DNA of 64,000 nucleotides from Deltaproteobacteria bacterium (GTDB lineage Bacteria > Myxococcota_A > UBA9160 > JAJDAL01): contig JAJDAL010000042.1 of NCBI GenBank assembly GCA_029261875.1, positions 124,001 through 188,000 of the forward strand. Direction: 5' to 3'. Below, piece by piece: positions 28,511 through 37,294 of this stretch. The notes under the pieces were generated by a model. The model saw only the letters and a list, made by a program, of their open reading frames with translations. It had not been told where the DNA came from and made no database searches. Both the position numbers and the translations under genes were made by a program. The first letter of the stretch is position 1, and the number at the start of each line of letters is the position of its first letter.

Positions 28511-28957
28511 GTGGCAACGCGTCCGAAAAAATCGAAGACCCCGGGAGAATTCGGCGTCGCGGACGCCTCGTACCGCGCCGCGGGAGAAGAGGCGGGGATT
28601 GCCAAACTCGTCGACGATTTCTACCACGTGATGGACGAGCTGCCGGAAGCCGCCACCATTCGTCGTTTGCACCCGAAAGACTTGACCGAAGCCCGCGACA
28701 AACTGTCACGCTTCCTATGCGGATGGCTCGGCGGTCCGAAGCGTTACCACGAGAAGTATGGCTCCATCAGCATCCCGGGTGTCCACCAGCGCTTCCCGAT
28801 CGGTGTGGAGGAGCGCGATGCGTGGCTGCTCTGCATGGTGCATGCGATTGCGAACCAGCCCTACTCCGAGGAGTTCTCCAGCTACCTGCTCGAGCAACTC
28901 TTCGTGCCCGCCGAGCGTGTGCGGGAAACGAGCCGCGAGCCCGCGGACACCGCGTAG
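28511..28957 (+). CDS. Group II truncated haemoglobin
   Basis: The 148-residue protein matches group II (trHbO-like) globins. It has DFYHVMDELPEA, RRLHPKDL, KLSRFLCGWLGGP, YHEKYGS with a proximal region ending VHQRFPI, and ERDAWLLCM. Such proteins bind oxygen or nitric oxide through haem and often protect against reactive species. The start is a GTG preceded by GGGAG. It is a single gene, divergent from the Asp-box protein. Confidence 0.9.
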   Translation: MATRPKKSKTPGEFGVADASYRAAGEEAGIAKLVDDFYHVMDELPEAATIRRLHPKDLTEARDKLSRFLCGWLGGPKRYHEKYGSISIPGVHQRFPIGVEERDAWLLCMVHAIANQPYSEEFSSYLLEQLFVPAERVRETSREPADTA

Positions 28958-28993
28958 CCAGCGTTTCGCAGCGCGCCCACTTGCGCGGAGTTT

Positions 28994-30358
28994 CTACGGC
29001 GTCGCGATCTGGTCCAGCGCGAAGGTGGCGAAGCTCAGAACGAAAAAGAACCCACACATGTCGGTGACGGTCGTCAGGATCGGGCTGGAGGCCAGGGCGG
29101 GATCGAATCCGAAGCGACGCAATGCCAGGGGGATCGTCCCGCCGATCGAGACGGCGACCACGGTGTTGAGAGCGAGCGCGATCCCCACGACGGCGCCGAG
29201 CGCGACGTTGCCCTGCCAGAGCCAGGCGACCGCACCGATCAGGCAGCCGAGGATCAGGCCGTTGATGCAACCGACACCGAGCTCCTTCGACCACACGCGC
29301 AATAGCTCCGCCGGGCGGACGACGCCCAGCGAAAGTTCCCGCAAGCTGACCGCGACGGCTTGATTGCCCGAGCAGCCGCTCATGTCGGAAATGATGGGCA
29401 GGAAGACCGCGAGGGCGATGGCGGCCGAAAGCGTGTCCTGGTAGAGCGCGATCACGCTGGCGGCCGCAACGTTCAAGACGATGTTGACCGAGAGCCAAGC
29501 CAGGCGTCGGCTGGAGCGAACGTAGAGCGGCATGCTCCGCAGTTCTTCGCCGCCCACGATACCGCGGCTCTTCAGTTCGTCGGATTGGGCCCGGTTGACC
29601 CGCGCTTCGTCGACGTCTTCGCGCAGCAGGACGCCGATCATGTGCGCGTCGTCGTCGACGACCGGGATTCCCAGGAAGTGGTTTCCGTCGAACAGATCGA
29701 AGATCTCGTCGAGCGGGAGGGTCGCGGGGATCGAGAGGGGGCGCGGCACCATCAAGGAACTCAAGGGCTGGTTGGGTCGCGCGAGCACCAGGTCGCGCAG
29801 CGGGATCACACCCACCAGCTCGCCCCGTGCGCCGAGTGTGTAGACGTATTGCGCGGCCAGGTGGGCGTAGCGATCGACGTTGCCTTGCAGGTGCGCGATC
29901 AGCTGCTGCGTGGTCCAGCTCGCCGGAACCGCGGCGTACTCGGTGATCATCAGGCCGCCGGCGCTGTCCGGGGGATATTGCAGCAGGGAGCGGACGGATT
30001 CGGCGGTCTCGGGTGCGGCGGCGGTGAGGATCGCCTCGGCGTCGCGGGGGCGCAGCTGCGCCATCAGGTCCGCGCGATCGTCGCTCTGGAGCTCGTCGAG
30101 GATGCCCGCGGCTTCGTCGGGGTCGAGTTCTCCGACCGCTTCGGCGGCGTGGGAGTCCGGCAGTTGCTCGATCAGCTCCGCCGCACGATCGGGATCGAGC
30201 GCGCTGAGGACGCTCCCGAGATCCTCGGCATCGAGGTGCGCCAGGGCGTGGATGCGATCCTCGGCGTCGAGCGCCGCGAGCAGCGCTTCGAGCCGGTCCA
30301 GATCGCCCGATTCCGCGGCTTCGAGCAATCCCTCCCAGGGATTCAGATCTTTTGACAT
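28994..30358 (-). CDS. mgtE: Magnesium transporter MgtE
   Basis: The 454-residue protein has an N-terminal superhelical domain of short helices (about 10-130), two CBS domains (about 135-260) and a five-helix membrane domain (about 280-450). The membrane part includes the pore-region sequences FLPIISDMSGCSGNQAV and TTVTDMCGFF. It imports Mg2+ and is gated by cytoplasmic Mg2+ through the CBS and N domains. The leader is short and I see no magnesium riboswitch. Confidence 0.94.
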   Translation of the reverse strand: MSKDLNPWEGLLEAAESGDLDRLEALLAALDAEDRIHALAHLDAEDLGSVLSALDPDRAAELIEQLPDSHAAEAVGELDPDEAAGILDELQSDDRADLMAQLRPRDAEAILTAAAPETAESVRSLLQYPPDSAGGLMITEYAAVPASWTTQQLIAHLQGNVDRYAHLAAQYVYTLGARGELVGVIPLRDLVLARPNQPLSSLMVPRPLSIPATLPLDEIFDLFDGNHFLGIPVVDDDAHMIGVLLREDVDEARVNRAQSDELKSRGIVGGEELRSMPLYVRSSRRLAWLSVNIVLNVAAASVIALYQDTLSAAIALAVFLPIISDMSGCSGNQAVAVSLRELSLGVVRPAELLRVWSKELGVGCINGLILGCLIGAVAWLWQGNVALGAVVGIALALNTVVAVSIGGTIPLALRRFGFDPALASSPILTTVTDMCGFFFVLSFATFALDQIATP

Positions 30359-30514
30359 GTCCCCCGCCCACCCATCGCTGGGCTGGGAACAATCTACGCG
30401 AGATCCCCACTCGGCGCTTGAAGGGCGCCCGCGGGTACGAATTCTTGCCGGCTCGGGGGTTCCCCGCGTAGACTGACGGCGTCGAAGCTGTGCGGCCTTG
30501 TTGGGAGAGTGTGG

Positions 30515-31186
30515 ATGAATCGGATTTTCACGCTGGGATTGTCTTGTTCACTCTGGGTTGCGCTGCTCGGTTCGGGTTGGGCCAACGCAGACATCGTGGC
30601 GTTTCGGGCGAACGGAACCGTTGTATCGGTCATCGACCTTTCGGATACGCATCCGTCGATCGGCCCAGGAACTCCCCTTTCCCTTCGGTTCGAATACGAC
30701 ACGGAGGCCACCGCGACGCTGTCGGATACGGTTCGGAGCGAATACGAATTTGCCCCGAGCGGGTTCCGCGGGCACGCGTCGGTTCAGATCGGCAGCGCGC
30801 TGACGTTCTCGACCGACGAACTCAGCATCGCGATCGCGAACGACGAACCCGGCCCCATCTTTCCTCCCGGTGACCTGTTCTCGATCTCTGGATTCGGAAT
30901 GACGGGGAGCGGGGCGTCTGCGGGCTTCGGGTTCGAACTCATGGACGCGACCCACAGCGCGATCGATTCGTTTCTTCTCCCGTCCGTCCTCACGCTGGAC
31001 GATTGGCCGCAGAATCAGTTCACATTCCAGATCCTCGACCCCTTTTTCGCGCTCGAAGGCAACATGGGGAGCCTCGTGATGGTGCCGGAGCCGACCGGCC
31101 TCTCCCTGCTGCTGCCCGGCCTCGGCGTGCTTCTCGCTCTACGACACACGCGGGCACGCGGTCGACGCCGATCGCGATTTCTGTAG
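30515..31186 (+). CDS. PEP-CTERM sorting-domain protein
   Basis: The 223-residue protein has a signal peptide cleaved near WANA. The C-terminus is a PEP-CTERM signal: VPEP, a hydrophobic stretch (LSLLLPGLGVLLAL) and an Arg-rich end. An exosortase/archaeosortase-type enzyme should process it; none is in this window. The middle is beta-rich and unrecognised. I chose the ATG at 30515, with GGGAG upstream, over the GTG two codons before. Confidence 0.85.
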   Translation: MNRIFTLGLSCSLWVALLGSGWANADIVAFRANGTVVSVIDLSDTHPSIGPGTPLSLRFEYDTEATATLSDTVRSEYEFAPSGFRGHASVQIGSALTFSTDELSIAIANDEPGPIFPPGDLFSISGFGMTGSGASAGFGFELMDATHSAIDSFLLPSVLTLDDWPQNQFTFQILDPFFALEGNMGSLVMVPEPTGLSLLLPGLGVLLALRHTRARGRRRSRFL

Positions 31187-31205
31187 AGCTGTCCGGGGTT
31201 TTTCG

Positions 31206-31217
31206 CCGGTTTTCGTC
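31206..31217. repeat. Repeat block, copy 1 (upstream of the regulator gene)
   Basis: CCGGTTTTCGTC occurs here, 124 bases before the degenerate regulator gene, and again at 37201-37212 before the second RND gene. The flanks are also alike (GTTTTC before it, TTGCC shortly after). A shared binding site for one regulator is a reasonable guess. Confidence 0.4.
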
Positions 31218-31341
31218 ACGGGTTGCCGGTCGTTGTCTCCGGCCGTCGCGGTGTGTTCCAAATTCCGTAAGAAGTAGAGCCCCTTGGCCGCCCACCCGGG
31301 GTTAGAATGAGCGCGGGTGAAGTTGAGACGGGGAGTTCGGG

Positions 31342-32571
31342 ATGGAGGCCAGCCGGGTTCTGGTCGTCGACGACCAACGCGAGGTTCGAATCGTCCTGCG
31401 GCGACGGCTCGAGAAGGTCGGGTTCGACTTCGTCGAAGCGGAAGATGGGATTTCGGGTTGGGAAACGTTCCAATCCGCCAAGCCGGATCTCGTCGTTACC
31501 GACCTGCGAATGCCGCGAGCGGACGGAATCTCCCTGCTGCATCGGATTCGCAGCGTTTCCAGTGTTCCGATCATTGTTCTGACCGCATTCGGAGACGTCC
31601 CCACGGCGGTCACCGCCATGAAGGGCGGCGCACAGGAATTCCTCTCGTTTCCTGCCGACGTGAAGCGATTGGTCGAGCGCGCGCAGCAGTTGACGGAAAA
31701 CGAGCCGAGTGGCGTTTCGGCCGAGCTCGAATCGATGGTGGTGGGCCGGAGTGTCGGGATGCGACGATTGCGCGAACGCATCCTCGGTCTCGCACCCCTT
31801 AGGGTCCCCGTGTTGGTGCACGGGGACGAGGGATCCGGTCGAGACCACGTCGTGGCGGCGCTCCACAGGTTCGGATCCCCCACCGATCAGCCTCTCCTGA
31901 ACGTGACTGCGGCGGAACCGCGTCCGCCGGCGCGCGGGGACCAGAACATCTATCTGGACGGCATCGAAGATTTTCCGCCCGCAACGCAGACGTATTGGGC
32001 CCAGCGAATTCGCGAGTCCGGTAGCGAGTCTTCGGGGCGGTTTTTTGCATCGACGGCGCTGGAACTCGAAGACCTGTCGGGGGAAGGTGCCTTCGACCGG
32101 GATCTGGCCGAACAGCTGTTGCGATTTTCCATCTCGGTTCCGCCCCTGCGCGATCGCATCGAGGACATCGCGGAACTCGTTCCCGCAATCATTGCACGTA
32201 CCTCGCGACACGTCGGGCGTGAGAACGTTCGCGTGACGGCGGGCGCGCTGGCTGTGCTCAAGAGTCATCCCTGGCCCGGCAACGTGGCGGAACTCGCACA
32301 GACCCTCGAGCGACTCGCTGCCTTCGTTCCCGATGGAAACATCACGCGCCGCCATGTAGACGATCTGTTGGGCGCGCAATCCGAGAGCGTCCACGGCCTT
32401 CGAGGCCGGCGCACTCGAAAACAACGCGAAGAACTCGTCCAGCTATTCGAAGAATGCGACGGAAATATCTCCGAAGTCGCCCGCCGCCTCGACCTGAGCC
32501 GAGGCGCCGTCACCTACCGAGCCCAAAAATACGGACTCCTCCGAAAGCGCCAGCCCCGCAACTCGAAGTGA
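31342..32571 (+). CDS. Degenerate NtrC-like response regulator
   Basis: The 409-residue protein has the receiver, AAA+ and Fis-type layout, but key residues are lost. In the receiver (1-120) the acceptor Asp54 remains, yet the conserved Lys of the KP motif is Phe103. The AAA+ region has Walker A GDEGSGRDHV (Lys to Arg, 161-170) and Walker B YLDGIED (the catalytic Glu is Gly), and there is no GAFTGA loop. The tail of the domain (PPLRDRIEDI, HPWPGNVAEL) and the helix-turn-helix (373-396) are well kept. It should bind DNA but not hydrolyse ATP or remodel sigma54 polymerase. Its stop overlaps the RND start as GTGA. Confidence 0.85.
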   Translation: MEASRVLVVDDQREVRIVLRRRLEKVGFDFVEAEDGISGWETFQSAKPDLVVTDLRMPRADGISLLHRIRSVSSVPIIVLTAFGDVPTAVTAMKGGAQEFLSFPADVKRLVERAQQLTENEPSGVSAELESMVVGRSVGMRRLRERILGLAPLRVPVLVHGDEGSGRDHVVAALHRFGSPTDQPLLNVTAAEPRPPARGDQNIYLDGIEDFPPATQTYWAQRIRESGSESSGRFFASTALELEDLSGEGAFDRDLAEQLLRFSISVPPLRDRIEDIAELVPAIIARTSRHVGRENVRVTAGALAVLKSHPWPGNVAELAQTLERLAAFVPDGNITRRHVDDLLGAQSESVHGLRGRRTRKQREELVQLFEECDGNISEVARRLDLSRGAVTYRAQKYGLLRKRQPRNSK

Positions 32572-34859
32572 CAAGACTCACCGAGATCTCACTCACCTAC
32601 CCGCGCAGCGTTCTCACAGCGCTAGTGATGGTGACTGTACTCTTCGCAGCGGGCCTGCCTCGATTAGAGACAGATGTTGGGTACCGAGCGTTTCTTGGAG
32701 AAGAGGACAAGGAAGTCCGGAAATTGGACGACTTTGTCGCCCGCTTTGGCGGTGGTTTTCCAATTGCATTGATTTGGTCCTGTGCGGACACAAGTTTCTG
32801 CAGCGATGTATTCGAACCCAAGGCGCTGCGGATGGCGCAAGATTTGTCTCGAACGCTCGAGCTAATGCCGGGCGTCGCGAGAGTGGAAAGCCCAGCTACG
32901 AGTATTCTGCTCACGCCGTCAAGCGACGGTTTTGATGTGAGGTATCTGGTCGAGAACGGCGAAGTGGCTTCCGATGTCAGTGAGCTCTCAACGCGCGCGA
33001 AGATCGACCCGCTGTGGGTTGGCGGACTAATATCCGCCGATGGTCAAGTAGGTGCCGTCGTCGTCGAATTGGCCTCGACGGATATGAGAGCCAACCAGGA
33101 AATTTTTGATGCTGCCCAATCGGCAACGACGAAATACAAAGAACAAGGGGTCGAATTCCATTTTGTAGGTGAGGTAGTCGAGGCGACGGTTACGCAAAGG
33201 GAACTTGGTCTTGACACCGCGACGCTAATTCCCGCGATGGTTGGATTGATCGCGGTGATTATATTTGCCTTGTTCCGCTCAAGTCTAGTCGTCGTTTACT
33301 CCCTGCTCGTTGTGGGCGGCGCGTTGGTTTGGGGCTTTGGTCTGATGGGCTGGCTCGCTTGGCCACAGACCCCGATCAGTAACACGCTCGCTCCACTGGT
33401 TCTCGTCATAGGAATCTGTGATGCGATTCATTTCCTGTCTCGCTATGTCGCGCTGAACGACGATCCGAGTGCTTACGAAAACGTTTTAGTCCAGGTGTCC
33501 CGCGAGGTGGGTGCACCATGTTTGCTGACCTCTGTTACGACCGCAGTGGGTTTACTCTCGTTCGCGACCACGGGTCTCGAAAGCATTGTTCATTTCGGGG
33601 TAATTGCAGCAGTGGGCGTGCTTTCTGCGTTGATCCTGACCTTCACGCTTCTTCCATTGTTGATCAAAATGGTTCCTCCAAAGACCCTAGAGAATGGTAT
33701 TTCCTCCCACGCTTGGGAGGATGTTCTCAACCAGCTGATGAAAACATCCTCCCGGCGAGCGCCGATAATAGTCCTGACTAGCCTAATCCTCGCTGGGATC
33801 TCGATTGTCGGTCTGGGGCGCCTTCGCGTTGATGTTGACTTTGAGCAGATGTACGGCGAGGAGAGCGAAGTCGTTCAATGGTGGCGTTTCGCCGAGAATC
33901 TTCGGAAGCCTGAGACCCTCGAGATCTCGATTCGACTTCCAGAACACTTTGACCTTGAGTCACACGAGGTTCTCGATGAGATTGACCGGTTCTCGAAATT
34001 CGTAAGCGGCGTTCCGGGACTCGGGCCAGCTCATTCTTTTTTGGAGCCGTTCGGGTGGACGCGAAGGCTTCTTCATGACGACGATCCCGCCTTTAATCGT
34101 CCGGCGCCAACGGTCGAGGGGAACGCGGAGCTGATGCTGCTGCTCTCCCTTCAGCAGGCGTCCGCGTTAAGTAACTGGGTCACGCTCGACCAGAAGAATG
34201 TGCGCATCTCGGTGGAAGCCGATGCGATTTCGAAGAAAGAGAGGTCGATCGTTGAGAATGAAATCGAGTCGTATATAGAGGAAGAGTTTCCTGAGGACTG
34301 GGTCGTCGAATTCACAGGATCCTTTGTTCTTGATCTCTATCTCAACAATCTCTTGCAGCAAACTCAGATTAGAAGCTTTGCGACAGCAGCTATTGCGGTT
34401 TTCGTGATTGTTTCGCTGTTCTTGAGATCCATTAAACTGGGATCTTTGGCGATGATCCCAACTCTATTGCCGGTGGTCGCGGTGATGGGGCTAATGGGTT
34501 TTGCCGACATACCTCTAGACGTGGCAAACGCGATGATCGCCGCTGTCGTGATTGGAATTGTAGTCGATGACGCCATACACCTTCTGCATGTTTATCATTC
34601 GAAGAAACATGAGGGGATCGCACCCATAGAGGCGATCGGTTTAGCAGTTCGTGCGGTTGGTCGCCCGATCGTAACGACATCGACCGCTTTGATCTGCGGA
34701 TTCCTCACGCTGACCGTCTCAACTTGGCAGAGTTTGGTCAGTTTCGGGCTTCTGACAGCGCTGGCCATTGGGTTCGCTCTGGTGGCGGACCTTGTCCTGC
34801 TCCCAGCAATAATTTTTTTGTTGAACGGATCGAGTTCAGCCCGCAAGGGGGTATCGTGA
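32568..34859 (+). CDS. RND-superfamily (MMPL/Patched-like) membrane protein 1
   Basis: The 763-residue protein has the RND layout of one helix, a large periplasmic loop (about 35-225), a block of helices, a second loop (about 420-600) and a second block of helices. Each block carries a GxxxD-like segment (VIGICDAIHFLSRY and VIGIVVDDAIHLLH), as in proton-driven exporters. The likely cargo is lipid or hydrophobic, but this is unproven. The start is a GTG inside the regulator's stop codon and the end overlaps the kinase start. By eye, about half of the N-terminal 290 residues match the second RND protein. The gene is clearly poorer in G+C than its neighbours. Confidence 0.85.
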   Translation: MTRLTEISLTYPRSVLTALVMVTVLFAAGLPRLETDVGYRAFLGEEDKEVRKLDDFVARFGGGFPIALIWSCADTSFCSDVFEPKALRMAQDLSRTLELMPGVARVESPATSILLTPSSDGFDVRYLVENGEVASDVSELSTRAKIDPLWVGGLISADGQVGAVVVELASTDMRANQEIFDAAQSATTKYKEQGVEFHFVGEVVEATVTQRELGLDTATLIPAMVGLIAVIIFALFRSSLVVVYSLLVVGGALVWGFGLMGWLAWPQTPISNTLAPLVLVIGICDAIHFLSRYVALNDDPSAYENVLVQVSREVGAPCLLTSVTTAVGLLSFATTGLESIVHFGVIAAVGVLSALILTFTLLPLLIKMVPPKTLENGISSHAWEDVLNQLMKTSSRRAPIIVLTSLILAGISIVGLGRLRVDVDFEQMYGEESEVVQWWRFAENLRKPETLEISIRLPEHFDLESHEVLDEIDRFSKFVSGVPGLGPAHSFLEPFGWTRRLLHDDDPAFNRPAPTVEGNAELMLLLSLQQASALSNWVTLDQKNVRISVEADAISKKERSIVENEIESYIEEEFPEDWVVEFTGSFVLDLYLNNLLQQTQIRSFATAAIAVFVIVSLFLRSIKLGSLAMIPTLLPVVAVMGLMGFADIPLDVANAMIAAVVIGIVVDDAIHLLHVYHSKKHEGIAPIEAIGLAVRAVGRPIVTTSTALICGFLTLTVSTWQSLVSFGLLTALAIGFALVADLVLLPAIIFLLNGSSSARKGVS

Positions 34860-37189
34860 GCCCGCGTGGTCGAGCGATCGTCACGTCACTCTCCCTCGTT
34901 TACGTGACCGGGTTCCTCCTGCTTGGTGTTTTCGCGATCGATCTCCGGGAACGAAGCTCTGTCCTGTCGTGTCGCGTTCTCCCCAATGGTGTCGTCCCGA
35001 AGAGTGTCGCGATCGTGCCGAGCTGCCCGCTTCGTTCGAAAGACAGGGTTGTTCCGAGAGAAGCAAGAATCGTAGATCGAGATGCTGTCGAAGACGGGGG
35101 AATTCGCCTGAGCATTGAAAGGGGCGGAATAAGACGGAGTGAACTCGTTCCTGTTGTCGAATTTTCGCCAATGAACAGTGTTGCGCGGTTCCTGCTGACC
35201 CTTACGCTTACCTCTGCGTTAATGGCGCTCTGTTTGGCTATTCTTTGGAATTCCAAATCGCCCGCAGCGCTTCCTCTCGTAATATTCTACTCCAGCGTTT
35301 GTGGCCTCCTTGGTTGGTACTTCCTCGGCCACCTTTCCGAGTTGCTATTTCCGCCGGCTGCACTGGCCAGCGCAGCGCTCCCGGCAGCGATTGCCCATCT
35401 GGCGTTTGTGTTTCCGAAGGAACGAGAGATCGCCAAGCGAGTGCCTCAGGTCCTTTTGATTCCGTATATCGCGACAGCAGCGCTTGTATTTGCTGCAACG
35501 GTGAGTTTTAGAAGAGCAACATCGGTTTGGATACTCGTGGATGATTTGATCCACGGCTTAACGATGCTGGGTTGCGTGTTCGTCGTATGGGCATGCGTTC
35601 TCGCAGTGAAGGAATCAACTTCAACACTTGAGCGTGCCCGAGCCAAAATCCTGTTGTACGGGGCAATCGTTCCAGCCGCGCTGTTTTTTGCGACCGCGAT
35701 GGGCTTCCAGCCGATCCTGTTCGGGGGGTCGATACTTCTTACTGCTGTTTCGGTCGCACTGTTGCCGGTGTCGATCGGTTACGCGATTGCTCGCTATCAG
35801 CTGTTTGACCTCAATCTTGATGCCCGCCGTGGCATCGCGTACGGGCTCTACTCCGCAGCAGTGGCAGGTGCCCTGACAGGTGTTTCGCTAGTTGCAGTTG
35901 GGAGTGGGGATCTGCAATCGGTGTTCGCTGATCCTGGGCTTCTATTTGGAGTGCTTTTTGCGGTGGTGCTCGCTTCAGAACCTATTCGCGGGCGTCTCTG
36001 GTCTTCGTTGGAGGGGTGGATTCATCCCTTTCACTACCAGTTTGCTGCGATAGAGCGCGCTCACGCACGCAGGCTAGAGGGGGCTGGCGATCCAGAAGGC
36101 TGTGCGCGTGTGTTTGGGGACTCCGCCAGGGAAGGACTTGGTTCCAAGGGTGTGGCGGTTTGGTTGACGGGGCACAACGAACGGTCGCTGGCGTTTGCAT
36201 GTGGGTCTGCATTCGAGTGGACGGATTTCGTGCCCGATCTGAACGATCTTTTCGCTCGCGAGGGGAAAGTTATTCACTTCGTCAGATTCGAAGAGGAGTT
36301 CAGTGAGGAAGCGGAGTTCCTCGAGGGCGTTGGGGCCGAGGTTGCGATTGATTTGTCCGTTGGCGACAAGTCATTTGGAATGTTGGTGGCGGCGGGGCGG
36401 CACTCGGGTGAGCCTTACACGAGTCTCCATCTGGAGTTTCTCAAGGCCCTGGGCACGCAGGCGGCGATGGCGATCAAGAGCGCGCGGCTTTCTCAAGAGC
36501 TCGTGGCAGCGGAGCGGTTTGCGACGTTGGGTCGTATTCGAGCTGAGCTTGCCCATGAGATTGGAAAGCCACTGGGCGCGCTCGAGTTGATCGCCGAGGA
36601 TTTGCCCGACCAGTTGGATCCTTCGAGTCCGGCGAAGGAGAGCGTACAGCTCGTCGCCAGCCTATCCAAAGAGATGAGAAAGATTCTCGAGCACGTGTTG
36701 GATTCGAGTCGTCGAGGCGATCTTACGCACGGGATCGGCGCCGATATCGAGGAGGCGGTAGGGCGTGCGGTGGTTGCGATGTCGCGAATCCACGGCGAAG
36801 AGCGCGTATCGGTCCGCATCGCTCCCGGCATTCCGAAGGTTCGGGGGGATCTCGACGGACTGGCGCGGGTGTTCTCGAACCTCCTCGACAACGCGTTGTT
36901 GAGTTCGAAGCTCAGCGAAATCGTCGAGGTGTCGGCGGTATGCGATGGGGAGACCGTCGTTGTCGAGATCGTAGATCACGGATCCGGAATGGAACTGCAG
37001 GTCCTGGAGAACGTCTTCGAGCCGTTCTTTTCGCAGCGCGAGGCTGACGTGGGGAATGGCCTGGGACTCCCGATCGCGAGGCAGATCGTCGAGGGGGCGG
37101 GAGGGACGCTGAAGATTCAGTCGACCGTCGGCCAGGGTACGAATGTTCGAGTCGAACTGCCGTGCATCGACTCGATCGGCGCGCGTTGA
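34856..37189 (+). CDS. Multi-spanning membrane histidine kinase with GAF-like domain
   Basis: The 777-residue protein has one N-terminal helix, a small periplasmic loop (about 30-100), then seven or so further helices (about 105-375), a GAF-like region (about 400-545) and a kinase core. The H box is LAHEIGKPLG (His567), with Lys where Asn is usual. The N box (FSNLLDNAL), G1 (DHGSGM) and G2 (GNGLGLPIA) are intact, so it should be an active kinase. Its GTG overlaps the RND stop as GTGA, with AAGGGGG upstream. The layout recalls ComP- or PrsK-like kinases. The 5' two thirds are poorer in G+C than the 3' third. Confidence 0.88.
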   Translation: MSPRGRAIVTSLSLVYVTGFLLLGVFAIDLRERSSVLSCRVLPNGVVPKSVAIVPSCPLRSKDRVVPREARIVDRDAVEDGGIRLSIERGGIRRSELVPVVEFSPMNSVARFLLTLTLTSALMALCLAILWNSKSPAALPLVIFYSSVCGLLGWYFLGHLSELLFPPAALASAALPAAIAHLAFVFPKEREIAKRVPQVLLIPYIATAALVFAATVSFRRATSVWILVDDLIHGLTMLGCVFVVWACVLAVKESTSTLERARAKILLYGAIVPAALFFATAMGFQPILFGGSILLTAVSVALLPVSIGYAIARYQLFDLNLDARRGIAYGLYSAAVAGALTGVSLVAVGSGDLQSVFADPGLLFGVLFAVVLASEPIRGRLWSSLEGWIHPFHYQFAAIERAHARRLEGAGDPEGCARVFGDSAREGLGSKGVAVWLTGHNERSLAFACGSAFEWTDFVPDLNDLFAREGKVIHFVRFEEEFSEEAEFLEGVGAEVAIDLSVGDKSFGMLVAAGRHSGEPYTSLHLEFLKALGTQAAMAIKSARLSQELVAAERFATLGRIRAELAHEIGKPLGALELIAEDLPDQLDPSSPAKESVQLVASLSKEMRKILEHVLDSSRRGDLTHGIGADIEEAVGRAVVAMSRIHGEERVSVRIAPGIPKVRGDLDGLARVFSNLLDNALLSSKLSEIVEVSAVCDGETVVVEIVDHGSGMELQVLENVFEPFFSQREADVGNGLGLPIARQIVEGAGGTLKIQSTVGQGTNVRVELPCIDSIGAR

Positions 37190-37200
37190 AATAGTTTTCA

Positions 37201-37212
37201 CCGGTTTTCGTC
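37201..37212. repeat. Repeat block, copy 2 (upstream of the second RND gene)
   Basis: This is the second copy of CCGGTTTTCGTC, between the kinase stop and the start of the second RND gene, 82 bases before that start. It suggests that the second RND gene has its own regulated promoter rather than depending only on read-through. Confidence 0.4.
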
Positions 37213-37294
37213 GTTGTTTGCCTGGGGACGACGACCTTGAGCCTGGATTTCGCAGCTGGATTGCGGTTGGGTGGTCGCAGAGGACGCGCTCCCG

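Noticed and set aside
30359..30420. Magnesium riboswitch in front of mgtE
   Set aside because: The gap to the next gene is short and shows none of the long stem structures such riboswitches need.
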